Positions 8,260-16,691 of a DNA stretch of 41,308 nucleotides are shown one piece after another. Origin of the DNA: an uncultured Oscillospiraceae bacterium (lineage in GTDB: Bacteria > Bacillota > Clostridia > Oscillospirales > Ruminococcaceae); the NCBI GenBank assembly GCA_910579545.1, contig CAJTVI010000014.1:1-41308 (forward strand), written 5' to 3'. A program made the position numbers and the translations under genes. Numbering within the stretch: the stretch's first letter is position 1; every line of letters starts with the position of its first letter. A model generated the notes under the pieces. That model made no database searches. It was not told the DNA's origin and was given only the letters and a program-made list of their open reading frames with translations.

Positions 8260-8431
8260 GCCGCCCCGCCCCCGGAGAGAGGGGGGCGGGGCGGCGCGGA
8301 ACAGGAGAACGCCCTCTTTCCCATGCCGCCCCGCCCCGCAGAGAGAAAAAGGGGCGGGGCGGCGCGGAACAGGAGAACGCCCTCTTTCCCATGCCGCCCC
8401 GCCCCGCAGAGAGAAAAAGGGGCGGGGCGGC
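8260..8431. repeat. Three tandem GC-rich hairpin units (65-68 bp)
   Basis: Three hairpins with the same 13-bp arms (GCCGCCCCGCCCC and its complement) lie at 8260-8295, 8325-8363 and 8393-8431. Between them are near-identical linkers beginning GCGGAACAGGAGAACG. They fill the gap between the second permease and GH130_2 genes. No T-run follows on the minus strand, so they look like transcript-stabilising or processing elements. Confidence 0.9.
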
Positions 8432-8472
8432 GGAAACAAGGGGAGAACAGAACCGCGAAGAAAAACAGGGGC

Positions 8473-9330
8473 TCAGCCCTTGACCGCGCCGGCCGCCATG
8501 CCGCTGTAGATCTGGTCCTGGCAGGCCAAAAAGATGATGAGCGCGGGGATGATGGTGATCAGCACACCGGCGCAGATGTAGTTGTACTGGCTGCCCATCG
8601 GGCCGGTAAAGACGTACAGCGAGGTGGATACCACGTTGAGGCGGGTCTTATCCTGCAAGTAAAGGCCGGCCATGTAGTACTCGTTATAGGTGCTGACCCC
8701 CTTGAGGATCGCGCTGGTGACGATGGCGGGCTGCAAAAGCGGGAAGAGGATGCGGAAAAACGCGCCAAAGTAGGAGCAGCCGTCGATGATGGCGCTCTCG
8801 TCCAGGGTCACGGGCAGGTTTTCGAAGAACTGCAAAAAGATGTAGATGGTGATCACGTCGGTGCCCAGCATCAGGATGATGTAGCCGTGGAAGGAGTTGA
8901 CCAGGCCCAGGGCGGTCATGATCTGGTAGACCGTGACCTGGCTGGCGATGCCGGGGATGAGGGTGGCCACCATAAACAGGCTGCGGATCAGCCCATTGCC
9001 CGGGAACTGGAACCGGTTGAGCACGTAGGCCAGCATGGCGCTGATCAGCACGCTGCCCACCAGCACGCAGATCAGGATCATAAAGCTGTGCAAAAACGCG
9101 CTGCCCATCCGGGCCTGGGTCCAGGCCGCCTTGAAGTTTTCGAGGTAGGCCCAGCTTTTGGGCAGCACCATCACGTTGGTGTTCATGTACTCCTCGTTGG
9201 ACTTAAAGGCCGTGATCACGCAGGAGACGATGGGCACCAGCGCCACAAAGGCCCCGGCAAACAGCAGCAGGTACTTGAGCAGGTTGATCACGGTGCGGCG
9301 CACCTTGTGGGTATCCTTGTTGGTCGTCAT
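8473..9330 (-). CDS. Carbohydrate ABC transporter permease, MalG/LacG type
   Basis: This is the second membrane subunit of the oligosaccharide importer, with 285 residues and about six membrane segments. The EAA loop that contacts the ATPase is visible as LPVTLDESAIIDGCSYFGAF near residues 173-192. The C-terminus QDQIYSGMAAGAVKG is typical of the family. Its ATG overlaps the stop of the preceding permease gene (ATGA), and AAGGAGG lies upstream, indicating tight coupling. Substrate specificity for manno-oligosaccharides is inferred from neighbours. Confidence 0.95.
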   Translation of the reverse strand: MTTNKDTHKVRRTVINLLKYLLLFAGAFVALVPIVSCVITAFKSNEEYMNTNVMVLPKSWAYLENFKAAWTQARMGSAFLHSFMILICVLVGSVLISAMLAYVLNRFQFPGNGLIRSLFMVATLIPGIASQVTVYQIMTALGLVNSFHGYIILMLGTDVITIYIFLQFFENLPVTLDESAIIDGCSYFGAFFRILFPLLQPAIVTSAILKGVSTYNEYYMAGLYLQDKTRLNVVSTSLYVFTGPMGSQYNYICAGVLITIIPALIIFLACQDQIYSGMAAGAVKG

Positions 9331-10295
9331 TCTGCCGCCTCCTTTACGCCGTAGTCCCGCGGACGGTTCTCAAGGTAGTCCATGTATTTTTCCACTAACT
9401 TCTGGGCCACGGTCACGATCAGGATCAGGGCCAGCAGCACCACGGCCATGGCGCTGGCAAGGCCGACCTTCATGTCGGTGTGGGCCAGCTTGTTCATCAC
9501 AACAAAGTAGGTGGAGGTGCCAAAGGCGCCGTTGGTGACCACATAGGGCATCTCGAAGGCGGACAGCGCGCCGGACACCGAGAGGATCAGGTTGAGCACC
9601 ACGATGGTGCGGATCGAGGGCAGGATGATGCTCTTGAACCGCTGCCAGGCGTTGGCGCCGTCCAGGTCGGCCGCCTCGTAGAGCACCGGGTCCACCGAGG
9701 CGATGGCCCCGATAAAGAGCACGATGTTCTGGCCGATGTATTTCCAGAGCGAACAGGCCACCAGCACAATGTTGTTGACCACCTCGGTCTCCAGCCAGTT
9801 GGGGGTGCCGGTGACGCCCACCCAGCCAAGCAGGGTGTCCAGCACAAAGCCGGGGTTCAGGAAAAACTTGAAGATAAAGCCCACCGCGATGCCGCAGATG
9901 AGGCAGGGGAAGTAGAGCGCGCCCCTGAAGAACTTGGAGCCGCGCACCTTAAAGCTCAGGATGGTGGCAAACAGCAGGGCCAAGGCGATCTGCACCGCGC
10001 TGCCCACCATGTAGTAAAGGCTCAGCTTGAGGGCCTGGAAGCAGTCGTCCCGCGAAAAGACGTCCAGATAGTTTTTCAGCCCCACAAACTTGCGGACCTT
10101 CAGGTAATCGCGGTCGTAAAAGCTGAACTGCACCATCTTAAAAAAGGGCAGGTAGGTAAACACAAACAGCAGCAGCAGCGGGATCACCAAAAACGCGATG
10201 GTGCAGATGATCTGCTGGCCGCGCCGGGTCTTGCATTTCTGGATAAAGGTCAGCTTGGGCCGCTCGGCCACGGCGGTGGCTTGGGGTTCACCCAT
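9327..10295 (-). CDS. Carbohydrate ABC transporter permease, MalF/LacF type
   Basis: This is the first membrane subunit of the importer, with 322 residues. A cytoplasmic N-terminus (to about residue 28) precedes a first membrane segment IICTIAFLVIPLLLLFVFTYL, and about five more follow. The family loop DPVLYEAADLDGANAWQRFKSI (near 199-220) is the EAA motif. It has a good ribosome binding site (AAAGGAGG). It follows the solute-binding protein gene after a 120-bp gap with a hairpin, and overlaps the second permease gene by 4 bp. Confidence 0.95.
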   Translation of the reverse strand: MGEPQATAVAERPKLTFIQKCKTRRGQQIICTIAFLVIPLLLLFVFTYLPFFKMVQFSFYDRDYLKVRKFVGLKNYLDVFSRDDCFQALKLSLYYMVGSAVQIALALLFATILSFKVRGSKFFRGALYFPCLICGIAVGFIFKFFLNPGFVLDTLLGWVGVTGTPNWLETEVVNNIVLVACSLWKYIGQNIVLFIGAIASVDPVLYEAADLDGANAWQRFKSIILPSIRTIVVLNLILSVSGALSAFEMPYVVTNGAFGTSTYFVVMNKLAHTDMKVGLASAMAVVLLALILIVTVAQKLVEKYMDYLENRPRDYGVKEAAE

Positions 10296-10334
10296 AGCGG
10301 GAGCCTCCTTTCGTCAATGGGCCGCCCTAAAGCA

Positions 10335-10373
10335 CCGCGCCCGAATGTTTTATATCCGGGCGCGGGCTTTTTT
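10335..10373. promoter_or_regulatory. Hairpin between the binding-protein and permease genes
   Basis: A 9-bp perfect stem (10335-10343 with 10357-10365, CCGCGCCCG/CGGGCGCGG) encloses a 13-nt AT-rich loop. The T-run lies on the plus-strand side, so on the minus-strand transcript it would be an mRNA-stabilising or attenuating stem. Such stems after a binding-protein gene commonly raise its product above that of the permeases. Confidence 0.6.
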
Positions 10374-10414
10374 AAGGCAGTTGGGATTGTTTCATGCGCC
10401 GTTTGGGGCCGCGG

Positions 10415-11803
10415 TTATTTGGGGGCGTACTCGTCCACAGCGGCGTTCCAGCGCTCGTTCCACTCGGCAATAATGTCGTCGTAGGTCTCCTTGCCGTTCA
10501 CGGCGGCCTCCACCACCCGCTGCACATGGGTGTTGTCGGCGTTCAGCGAAAGCTCGCTCTCCCGGTTCACGTCGGGCTGCAGGGTGGCCAGCTCGGTGGG
10601 GGCCGGGGTGTCCTCGATCAGGGCGATGCCGTCAAAGGCCTTGAGGGTCTCGGGGTAGGCCTGGCTCTTGAGCACCGGCACGCCGCCCTGGTCGTAGGCA
10701 AAATTGCTGGACTCGGTAAACCATTTGATAAAGAGCATGGCGGCGATGGCGTTGTCGTCCGAGCAGTTCTTGTTTACGCCAAAGCAGTAGTCGGCGCCCG
10801 CGCTGGCGTACTGCTTGCCGTCCGGCTGGGTAATGGGGAAGGGCATGTAGCCGATGTCGGCGGCGTTGGGGCCGGCCTCCTGCATCTGGATCACGGCCCA
10901 GCTGCCCAGCACCATGGTGCCGATCTCGCCGTTGTTGATCATGGGCTTGCAGCCCTCCCAGTCGCTGGCGGTCACCGAGGGCTCCACCAGCCCTTCCTTC
11001 ACGGCGTCATACAAAATCTTGTACACCGCGTAGGCGCCGGTGCCGTCGCCCTTGTCGGCAAAAACGTCGTGGGTCTGGGGCATGGTGATGTTCATCCAGT
11101 CGGGGTCGGCGGTGGCGCAGCCGCCGAGGTAGGCGTCCCAGGCGCCCATGGTCCAGCCGGCGGCAAAGTTGGTGTAGAGCGGGATGGCGTCGGTCTTGGC
11201 CTTGATGTCCTTGAGCATCTGCATAAACGCGTCCGGGGTCTTGGGCAGGGTGCCGTCCTCATAGGAATAGCCCGCGGCCTTCAGCACCTTGCTGTTGTAC
11301 ACAATGCCCTGGGCGTTGCCGGTGGAGGGGATGCCGTACACGATGCCGTCAAACGCGCGGTTGCTGGCAAAGTTGTAATCGGCCGCAATGTCGCTTACCT
11401 GGCACAGGCCAAGGAAGTAGCCGCCCAGGTCCGGCAGGGCGATGGTGGTGGGCACCATGCAGATGTCGCCCCAGTCGTCGCTCGAGATACGGGCGGTCAT
11501 GTCGTCCGCGTAGTTGGTAATGCCCTCAAAGTTCAGCTTGATGTTGGGGTAGAGGGCGTTGAACTGCTCGGCATACTTGGCAAAGGTGCCGTCGTTGATG
11601 AGGTCGGTGCGGTGGCTGATGATGCGCAGCTCGGCGGTCAGGTCGGTGTAGTCCTCGCCCACCTTCAGGGTGTGGTAGGCCGGCAGGCTCGAGCCGTCCG
11701 CCCCGGCCACCTTGGGGGCGTCGGCTCCGCCGCCCCCACCGCAGGCGGTCAGCAGGCTGACCGCCATTGCCACTGTCAGCAGAAGGGAAAGCCACTTTTT
11801 CAT
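10415..11803 (-). CDS. Sugar ABC transporter substrate-binding lipoprotein
   Basis: This is the extracellular binding protein of the importer, with 462 residues. The N-terminus has a lipoprotein signal with lipobox LTAC and lipid-modified Cys21, then a Gly-rich linker. The body shows the family 1 solute-binding pattern (for example LNFEGITNYADDMTARISSDDWGDICMVP and WEGCKPMINNGEIGTMVLGSWAVI). AGGAGG lies 8 nt before the ATG. It is the first gene of the leftward mannan operon behind a clear promoter/operator region. Manno-oligosaccharide binding is inferred from context. Confidence 0.94.
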   Translation of the reverse strand: MKKWLSLLLTVAMAVSLLTACGGGGGADAPKVAGADGSSLPAYHTLKVGEDYTDLTAELRIISHRTDLINDGTFAKYAEQFNALYPNIKLNFEGITNYADDMTARISSDDWGDICMVPTTIALPDLGGYFLGLCQVSDIAADYNFASNRAFDGIVYGIPSTGNAQGIVYNSKVLKAAGYSYEDGTLPKTPDAFMQMLKDIKAKTDAIPLYTNFAAGWTMGAWDAYLGGCATADPDWMNITMPQTHDVFADKGDGTGAYAVYKILYDAVKEGLVEPSVTASDWEGCKPMINNGEIGTMVLGSWAVIQMQEAGPNAADIGYMPFPITQPDGKQYASAGADYCFGVNKNCSDDNAIAAMLFIKWFTESSNFAYDQGGVPVLKSQAYPETLKAFDGIALIEDTPAPTELATLQPDVNRESELSLNADNTHVQRVVEAAVNGKETYDDIIAEWNERWNAAVDEYAPK

Positions 11804-11838
11804 TGTTGAATCCTCCTATGCTTATTGGATTGATTTTC

Positions 11839-11905
11839 TGTTAGCATAATGTTTAGCTAACATTTATTCTATAGTTACCATAAACTATTGCGTAAATTAA
11901 GTCAA
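11839..11905 (-). promoter_or_regulatory. Promoter and operator candidate of the mannan operon
   Basis: On the minus strand two overlapping promoters fit: TTGACT (11900-11905), 17 bp, TATGGT (11877-11882); and TTTACG (11891-11896), 17 bp, TATAGA (11868-11873). Just downstream lies an inverted repeat TGTTAGC-N10-GCTAACA (11839-11845 with 11856-11862) and a nested ATGTT-N5-AACAT (11849-11863). Its position near the transcription start fits repression by the adjacent LacI-family protein. Confidence 0.7.
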
Positions 11906-11971
11906 TACGTAAATAAAAATTTAGGCGTTCTGGCTAAAAACAGGTGGGCTTTTTTGACCATCTCGCCATAC

Positions 11972-12007
11972 AAAAAGCGCCCCGCCCCCCAAAAGGGGGC
12001 GGGGCGC
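11972..12007 (-). terminator. Terminator of the LacI-family gene
   Basis: A 13-bp perfect stem (11977-11989 with 11995-12007) and 5-nt loop are followed on the minus strand by TTTTTG. It separates the regulator transcript from the mannan operon promoter. Confidence 0.9.
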
Positions 12008-12035
12008 AAAGGGTTTATGGAGGGGTGCGGGGCAC

Positions 12036-12094
12036 ATTGCAAAACGAGGGGGCAGGCTGCAAAGGGCTTGCGAGGCGTATTGCAAAACGAGGGG
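12036..12094. repeat. Direct repeat of 16 bp downstream of the regulator gene
   Basis: ATTGCAAAACGAGGGG occurs at 12036-12051 and again at 12079-12094, 43 bp apart. The surrounding gap (12008-12204) is GC-rich and holds a 16-bp palindrome at 12163-12178 but no convincing gene. Confidence 0.75.
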
Positions 12095-12204
12095 CGGGTG
12101 TGATGTACCGCGGGGGGCGCAAGGGGCATTGCGGCGCACAGGGCGCGGGAGTTTTTCTTTAGGCGCGCCGCGGCGCGCGGGATGCGCAGAGGGCGCAAAG
12201 GGCC

Positions 12205-13227
12205 TTACAAAGCAGGGAGCGCGGCCGCGCCCGAGGCCGGCGCGGTGCTGCCGCGCACGATCAGCCGCCCGGGCACGATGCAGTACACCGCCGCCGCCGG
12301 CTGCCGGCGCAAGGCGGCGTCCAGCCGGGAAACCGCCATCTCGGCCATCAGGTCCACGTTGACCCGGTAGCTGGTCAGGGGGGGCTGGCAGAGGGTGGAA
12401 AACCGGTAGTCGTCATAGCCGCACACGGCCAGGTCCCGGGGCACCTCAAACCCGGCGGCCCGCAGCTGGTTTACCAGGTTGTAGGCCACCTCGTCGCAGC
12501 TGCACAAAAAGGCGTCCGGCAGCTCGGCGGGCAGCTTGAGGGGGATAAACTCGCCGTTTTCGTCCCGGTCCTCGAGCAGCCAGGCCTCGCGGGGCACGAT
12601 GCCCGCCTCCCGCAAGGCGCACTGGTAGCCTAAGTACCGGTCCATGATGCTGGAGGTGGAGCGGATGCTGCCCACAAAGCCGATGCGCCGCCGCCCGCCC
12701 TCCAAAAGGTGCCGGGTCAGGGCGATGCCGCCCTCCAAATTGTCGCTGGCCACGCAGTCAAACTCGCCGCCCGGCATGCGGAAATCAAGCAGCAGGCAGG
12801 GCAGCCCGCTGGCGCTCACCGCCCGCAGGTACTCCTCGCGGGTGTTGCCCATAAAGATCACCCCGTCCACCTTGCGGCCGGTCACCAGCGCGGGCAGCAG
12901 GCCGTCCCGCTCGGCCTCGGGCGAAACGATCTCCAGCATGCAGCCAAAGCCGGCGTCGGCGCTGCGCAGCAGCAGCGAGCGGTACAGGCTGGTGTAAAAG
13001 GCGTTTTCGGCAAAAAAGCGGCTGGGCACCAGCACCCCAAGGTTGCCGGTGCCGGCCGGCTCGGGCCGGCTTTTGGCCGCCTCGTAGCCCATCTCCTGGG
13101 CCAGGGCCACCACCCGCGCCCGCATCTCCTCGCTCACGCCGGGCTTGCCCGCCAGCGCCTTGGAAACCGACACCACGCTGATCTGGAGCCTTTGCGCAAT
13201 ATCCGCCATCCTCACCGGTTTTGCCAT
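12205..13227 (-). CDS. LacI-family transcriptional regulator of the mannan locus
   Basis: This is a DNA-binding repressor of 340 residues. The N-terminal helix-turn-helix is clear (VRMADIAQRLQISVVSVSKALAG, about residues 5-27), followed by a hinge region and a periplasmic-binding-protein-like sensor domain with blocks such as GNLGVLVPSRFFAENAFYTSL and AVCGYDDYRFS. The start MAKPVRMADIA is set by AGGAGG 5 nt upstream; the frame is open 53 codons further. It lies between the leftward transporter operon and the rightward enzyme operon, with palindromes at all three nearby promoters, so it probably controls both and perhaps itself. The inducer is unknown; a mannan breakdown product is likely. Confidence 0.94.
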   Translation of the reverse strand: MAKPVRMADIAQRLQISVVSVSKALAGKPGVSEEMRARVVALAQEMGYEAAKSRPEPAGTGNLGVLVPSRFFAENAFYTSLYRSLLLRSADAGFGCMLEIVSPEAERDGLLPALVTGRKVDGVIFMGNTREEYLRAVSASGLPCLLLDFRMPGGEFDCVASDNLEGGIALTRHLLEGGRRRIGFVGSIRSTSSIMDRYLGYQCALREAGIVPREAWLLEDRDENGEFIPLKLPAELPDAFLCSCDEVAYNLVNQLRAAGFEVPRDLAVCGYDDYRFSTLCQPPLTSYRVNVDLMAEMAVSRLDAALRRQPAAAVYCIVPGRLIVRGSTAPASGAAALPAL

Positions 13228-13328
13228 GACTTCCTCCTGTTTCGCTCGTTTACCCAAAGGATGCCCCAAGGGCCGGCAAAGCGCGCAGAGGGGCCTTGCA
13301 CAAAACGCGAAAAACATTGCTTTCTTTA

Positions 13329-13364
13329 CACTATTATTATAGTGGCTTTGGGGGCGTTCGTCAA
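13329..13364 (-). promoter_or_regulatory. Promoter of the LacI-family gene with overlapping palindrome
   Basis: On the minus strand TTGACG (13359-13364), a 17-bp spacer and TATAAT (13336-13341) form a strong promoter. The inverted repeat CACTAT-N4-ATAGTG (13329-13344) covers the -10 box and could serve autoregulation. Confidence 0.8.
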
Positions 13365-13416
13365 CGGCGGGGAAATATTTTAGCATAAAAAATGGACTAA
13401 TTTAGCCTTCCGCCGC

Positions 13417-13454
13417 TTGTAATTTGCCCCCCGCCATGCTATGCTGACAGCATA
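13417..13454 (+). promoter_or_regulatory. Promoter and operator candidate of the rightward enzyme genes
   Basis: TTGTAA (13417-13422), a 17-bp spacer and TATGCT (13440-13445) precede the esterase gene by about 90 bp. A perfect inverted repeat TATGCTG-A-CAGCATA (13440-13454) covers the -10 box and probable start. A 9-mer TTAGCATAA at 13380-13388 also occurs in the operator region of the leftward operon (11841-11849). Confidence 0.65.
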
Positions 13455-13542
13455 CCGCCGTCCCGCCCGGCTGCGGGCGCAAACTAAAAAAAGAAGGCCG
13501 GCCGGGACACAAAAAACGAACCACCGTGAAAGAGGGATGTGT

Positions 13543-14658
13543 ATGCAAACGGCCAATGTGTGGCAGTGCCAAAACCTGCGCATGCTGGGGCGGTTTTCGC
13601 CCGGGGCCGCTCAAAGCGAGGGGCTGCTGCCGCTGTTCTGGGCGGGCAGCGGGCTGGAATGCCTTTTTACCGGCAGCGAGCTGCATCTGGTATTGGAGGC
13701 CGATTTTGAGCAGTACGAGCCCTGGATCGCCGTCTCTTTAAACGGCGCGCCGCTGCTGCGCATGCCCCTTGCGCGGGGGAAAAACGAGGTCTGCCTTTTT
13801 CGCGGCATGACCGCCGGGGTCCCCAAGCGGGTGCGGCTGCTCCGGGAGACCCAGCCGGTGGGGGACGATGCGCGGCAGTTTGCGGCGGTGCGCGCGCTGG
13901 CCTGGGCGGACGGGGCGTTTTTGCCCCTGCCCGCGCCGGCCTGCCGGCTGGAGTTTATAGGCGACAGCCTGACCAGCGGCGAGGGGCTGGCGGGCGCGCG
14001 GGCCGAGACCGATTGGGTCACCGCCCTGTTTGCCGCAAGCCAGAGCTGGGCGGTGCGCACCGCCGACGCGCTCGGGGCCGAGTTCCGGCTCATCAGTCAG
14101 AGCGGCTGGGGGGTGCGCTCGGGCTGGGACAACGACCCCCGCTGCACCCTGCCCTCGATCTGGGGGACCCTCTGCGCCCCGGCCAGATCCGAGCGCTGCC
14201 GCGGGCTGGGCGCGGCGCAGGCCCTCAGCAGCGGGCCGGGCGGCGCGGCCTGGCAGCCGGACGCGGTGCTGGTAAACCTGGGCGCCAACGACGCCGGCGC
14301 CATGGGCAACCCGCCCTGGGCAGGGCCGGAGGGCCAGAGCTTCTGCCAGCGGCCGACCGCCGAGGGCATGGCCCTCTTGCAGCAGGCCGCCGAGGGCTTT
14401 TTGCACACCCTGCGGGCGGCCTACCCGGCGGCGGCGCTCGTCTGGGCCTGCGGCATGCTGGGGGACGCGGTGCGTCCCCCACTGGAGGGGGCGGTCAGGG
14501 CCCTGCGGGCGGCGGGGGACGCACGGGTGTACTACCTGCCCCTGCCCGAGGTGACCGACGCCACCATGGGCAGCCGGCAGCACCCGGGGCCGGGCTGCCA
14601 CGCCGCCGCGGCCGGGGCGGCCGCCGGCCTCTTGCGGCAGGTTTTGGACCTCAAGTAA
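13543..14658 (+). CDS. CE2-like acetyl esterase (SGNH hydrolase), mannan deacetylase
   Basis: The probable role is removing O-acetyl groups from imported manno-oligosaccharides. The 371-residue product has an N-terminal beta-rich domain (about 1-130) and a C-terminal SGNH hydrolase domain. Motifs are GDSLT with nucleophile Ser142, the Gly188 block (SQSGWG), GxND as GAND (247-250), and QHPG with candidate catalytic His347. The Asp normally three residues before that His is absent, as reported for some CE2 enzymes. No signal peptide is visible, so it acts inside the cell. The ATG at 13543 has AGAGGG about 6 nt upstream; an in-frame ATG at 13537 is the alternative. It is first in the rightward gene set. 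Confidence 0.85.
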   Translation: MQTANVWQCQNLRMLGRFSPGAAQSEGLLPLFWAGSGLECLFTGSELHLVLEADFEQYEPWIAVSLNGAPLLRMPLARGKNEVCLFRGMTAGVPKRVRLLRETQPVGDDARQFAAVRALAWADGAFLPLPAPACRLEFIGDSLTSGEGLAGARAETDWVTALFAASQSWAVRTADALGAEFRLISQSGWGVRSGWDNDPRCTLPSIWGTLCAPARSERCRGLGAAQALSSGPGGAAWQPDAVLVNLGANDAGAMGNPPWAGPEGQSFCQRPTAEGMALLQQAAEGFLHTLRAAYPAAALVWACGMLGDAVRPPLEGAVRALRAAGDARVYYLPLPEVTDATMGSRQHPGPGCHAAAAGAAAGLLRQVLDLK

Positions 14659-14722
14659 GCTCCGCACTGTTTATTGAATGATAAAAAATACAAACAGTTT
14701 ATACATAAGGAGGAACCCACCC

Positions 14723-16399
14723 ATGGAGTATCAGGCAGAGCTTGCGCGCTGGCTGGAGCGCGCCGTTGACGATCCCGATCTGGCCGCCGAGCTCAAGGCG
14801 GTGCAGAACGACCCCGCCGCCCTGGCCGACCGGTTTTACCGCGACCTGGAATTTGGCACCGGCGGCCTGCGTGGGGTGATCGGCGCGGGGTCGAACCGGC
14901 TGAACATCTATACCATCCGCCGGGCCACCCAGGGCCTGGCCGATACCCTCAACGCTTCCGGCCTGCCCAAACAGGTGGCCATCGCCCACGACAGCCGGAT
15001 CAAGGGGGAGCTTTTTGCCCGGGAGGCGGCGCGGGTGCTGGCGGCAAACGGGATCACGGCGTATCTCTACCCGCGGCTTGAGCCCACCCCGGCCTTGAGC
15101 TGGGCGGTGCGGTATCTGGGCTGCGGGGCGGGCATCTGCGTCACGGCCAGCCACAACCCGGCCAGGTACAATGGGTATAAGGTATATGGGGCGGACGGCT
15201 GCCAGATCACCCCCGAGACGGCAAGCAAGGTACTGGCCCATATCGAGGCGACCGACTGCTTTGACGGGGTGCGGCTGGCGGACTACGACGCCGCCCTGGC
15301 CGAGGGGCGCATCCGGCTGATCGGGGACGAGTGCCTGGACGCCTTTGTGGACGCGGTGGTAAAGCTGCGCCCCGGCAACGACGTGAGCCGGCTCAAGTTA
15401 GTGTACACCCCGCTCAACGGGTCGGGGCTGGAGTGCGTGCAGAAGCTGTTGGCAAAAATGGGGGTGCCAAAAGGCAATGTGACGGTGGTGCCGGCGCAAA
15501 AGGAGCCGGACGGCAATTTCCCCACCTGCCCTTATCCGAACCCGGAGATCCGGGAGGCGATGGAGGAGGGGCTGCGGCTGTGTGACGCGGTGCATCCCGA
15601 CCTTTTGCTGGGCACCGACCCGGACTGCGACCGGATGGGCGCGGCGGTGCCGGACGGCAGGGGCGGGTACCGGCTGATCACCGGCAACGAGATGGGGGTG
15701 CTGCTGTTTGACTACCTCTGCCGCACCCGGCAGGCGGCGGGCAGCATGCCCAAGGACCCGGTGGCGGTGACCACCATCGTCTCGACCGACATGGCCGGCC
15801 CGGTGGCACAAAAGTATGGGGTGGAGCTGCGCCGCACCCTGACGGGGTTCAAGTATATCGGAGAACAGATCGGCCTGCTGGAAGCCGAGGGATGCCCTGA
15901 GCGGTATGTCTTTGGCTTTGAGGAGAGTTATGGCTATCTCTCGGGCGGGCATGTGCGGGATAAGGACGCGGTGAACGCGGTGATGCTGGCCTGCGAGTGC
16001 GCGGCGTGGTACGCGGGGCAGGGCAAAAGCCTGCTGGACGCTGTCAATGGGCTGTATGCCGAGTATGGATGGTATCAAAACGAGCTGCACAGCAAGGAGT
16101 TTGAGGGCCAGGACGGCATGCGGGCCATGCAGGCCCTGATGGCGGCTTTGCGCAAAACGCCCCCGGCGGACATTGCGGGATGCGCGGTGGAGCGGATGGT
16201 GGATTACGGCCCCGGCGGCAATGGCCTGCCCCCGGCGGATGTGCTGGAGTTCCGGCTGGCCGGCGGCGGCAAGCTGATCGTCCGGCCTTCCGGCACCGAG
16301 CCCAAGGTCAAGCTCTACCTCTCGGTGCGCGGGGCCTCGCAGGAGGACGCCGACGCCAAAATGGCCGCCCTGCGCGCCGGCGCCCTGGCGCTGCTGTAA
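14723..16399 (+). CDS. Alpha-phosphohexomutase (phosphomannomutase/phosphoglucomutase)
   Basis: The enzyme shifts phosphate between C1 and C6 of a hexose. Here the expected reaction is mannose-1-phosphate to mannose-6-phosphate, which links GH130 products to ManA. The 558-residue length matches the PgcA-type family. Visible are the phosphoserine loop TASHNP (Ser143), the metal loop GTDPDCDR (Asp299, 301, 303), the sugar-recognition loop GFEESYG (398-404) and the phosphate-binding RPSGTEPK near the C-terminus. AAGGAGG precedes the ATG; the in-frame upstream extension lacks similarity. Glucose-1-phosphate is a possible second substrate. Confidence 0.93.
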   Translation: MEYQAELARWLERAVDDPDLAAELKAVQNDPAALADRFYRDLEFGTGGLRGVIGAGSNRLNIYTIRRATQGLADTLNASGLPKQVAIAHDSRIKGELFAREAARVLAANGITAYLYPRLEPTPALSWAVRYLGCGAGICVTASHNPARYNGYKVYGADGCQITPETASKVLAHIEATDCFDGVRLADYDAALAEGRIRLIGDECLDAFVDAVVKLRPGNDVSRLKLVYTPLNGSGLECVQKLLAKMGVPKGNVTVVPAQKEPDGNFPTCPYPNPEIREAMEEGLRLCDAVHPDLLLGTDPDCDRMGAAVPDGRGGYRLITGNEMGVLLFDYLCRTRQAAGSMPKDPVAVTTIVSTDMAGPVAQKYGVELRRTLTGFKYIGEQIGLLEAEGCPERYVFGFEESYGYLSGGHVRDKDAVNAVMLACECAAWYAGQGKSLLDAVNGLYAEYGWYQNELHSKEFEGQDGMRAMQALMAALRKTPPADIAGCAVERMVDYGPGGNGLPPADVLEFRLAGGGKLIVRPSGTEPKVKLYLSVRGASQEDADAKMAALRAGALALL

Positions 16400-16645
16400 G
16401 GGCCGATCCAGGGAACGTACAGGCCAATCCAGGGGGGCACGCCCCCCTGGACCCCCATCCCGCGGCACAAAATATTGTGCCGCAAAAAATATTTCTTTGG
16501 CAATCAGCCTGTTTGAAAATTTGTCATTGCTGAATTTTTAGAGAGGTTGATTCATTTTTGGACGATTTTTGGTTATTTTCTGCCGGGCAATAGTTTGCCC
16601 GGCTGTAATGGGGGTCAAGGGGGATGTATCCCCCTTGATTGGCCC
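16400..16645. repeat. Paired inverted double-hairpin element, copy A
   Basis: The left half reads GGCCAATC, then hairpin CCAGGGGGG-CACG-CCCCCCTGG (16429-16450), then ACCCCCAT, then hairpin GCGGCACAA-N4-TTGTGCCGC (16462-16483). The right half is the same layout inverted: hairpin GCCGGGCAA-N4-TTGCCCGGC (16582-16603), ATGGGGGT, hairpin 16615-16638 and GATTGGCCC (16637-16645). The centre (16484-16581) is AT-rich and has no gene. A partial extra GGGCCGATCCAGGG sits at 16400-16413. Related loci are at 33641 and 36163. Confidence 0.85.
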
Positions 16646-16691
16646 TCATTATTCCGATAGTAAGAGCATAAAAAGAAAGAAGGACGCGCAG

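Noticed and set aside
7181..11809. Several long plus-strand frames opposite the transporter and phosphorylase genes
   Set aside because: All are antisense shadows of clearly recognised minus-strand genes.
11902..12198. Minus-strand frame of 98 codons between the regulator and the binding-protein gene
   Set aside because: It runs across a terminator hairpin and a direct repeat and has no recognisable product.
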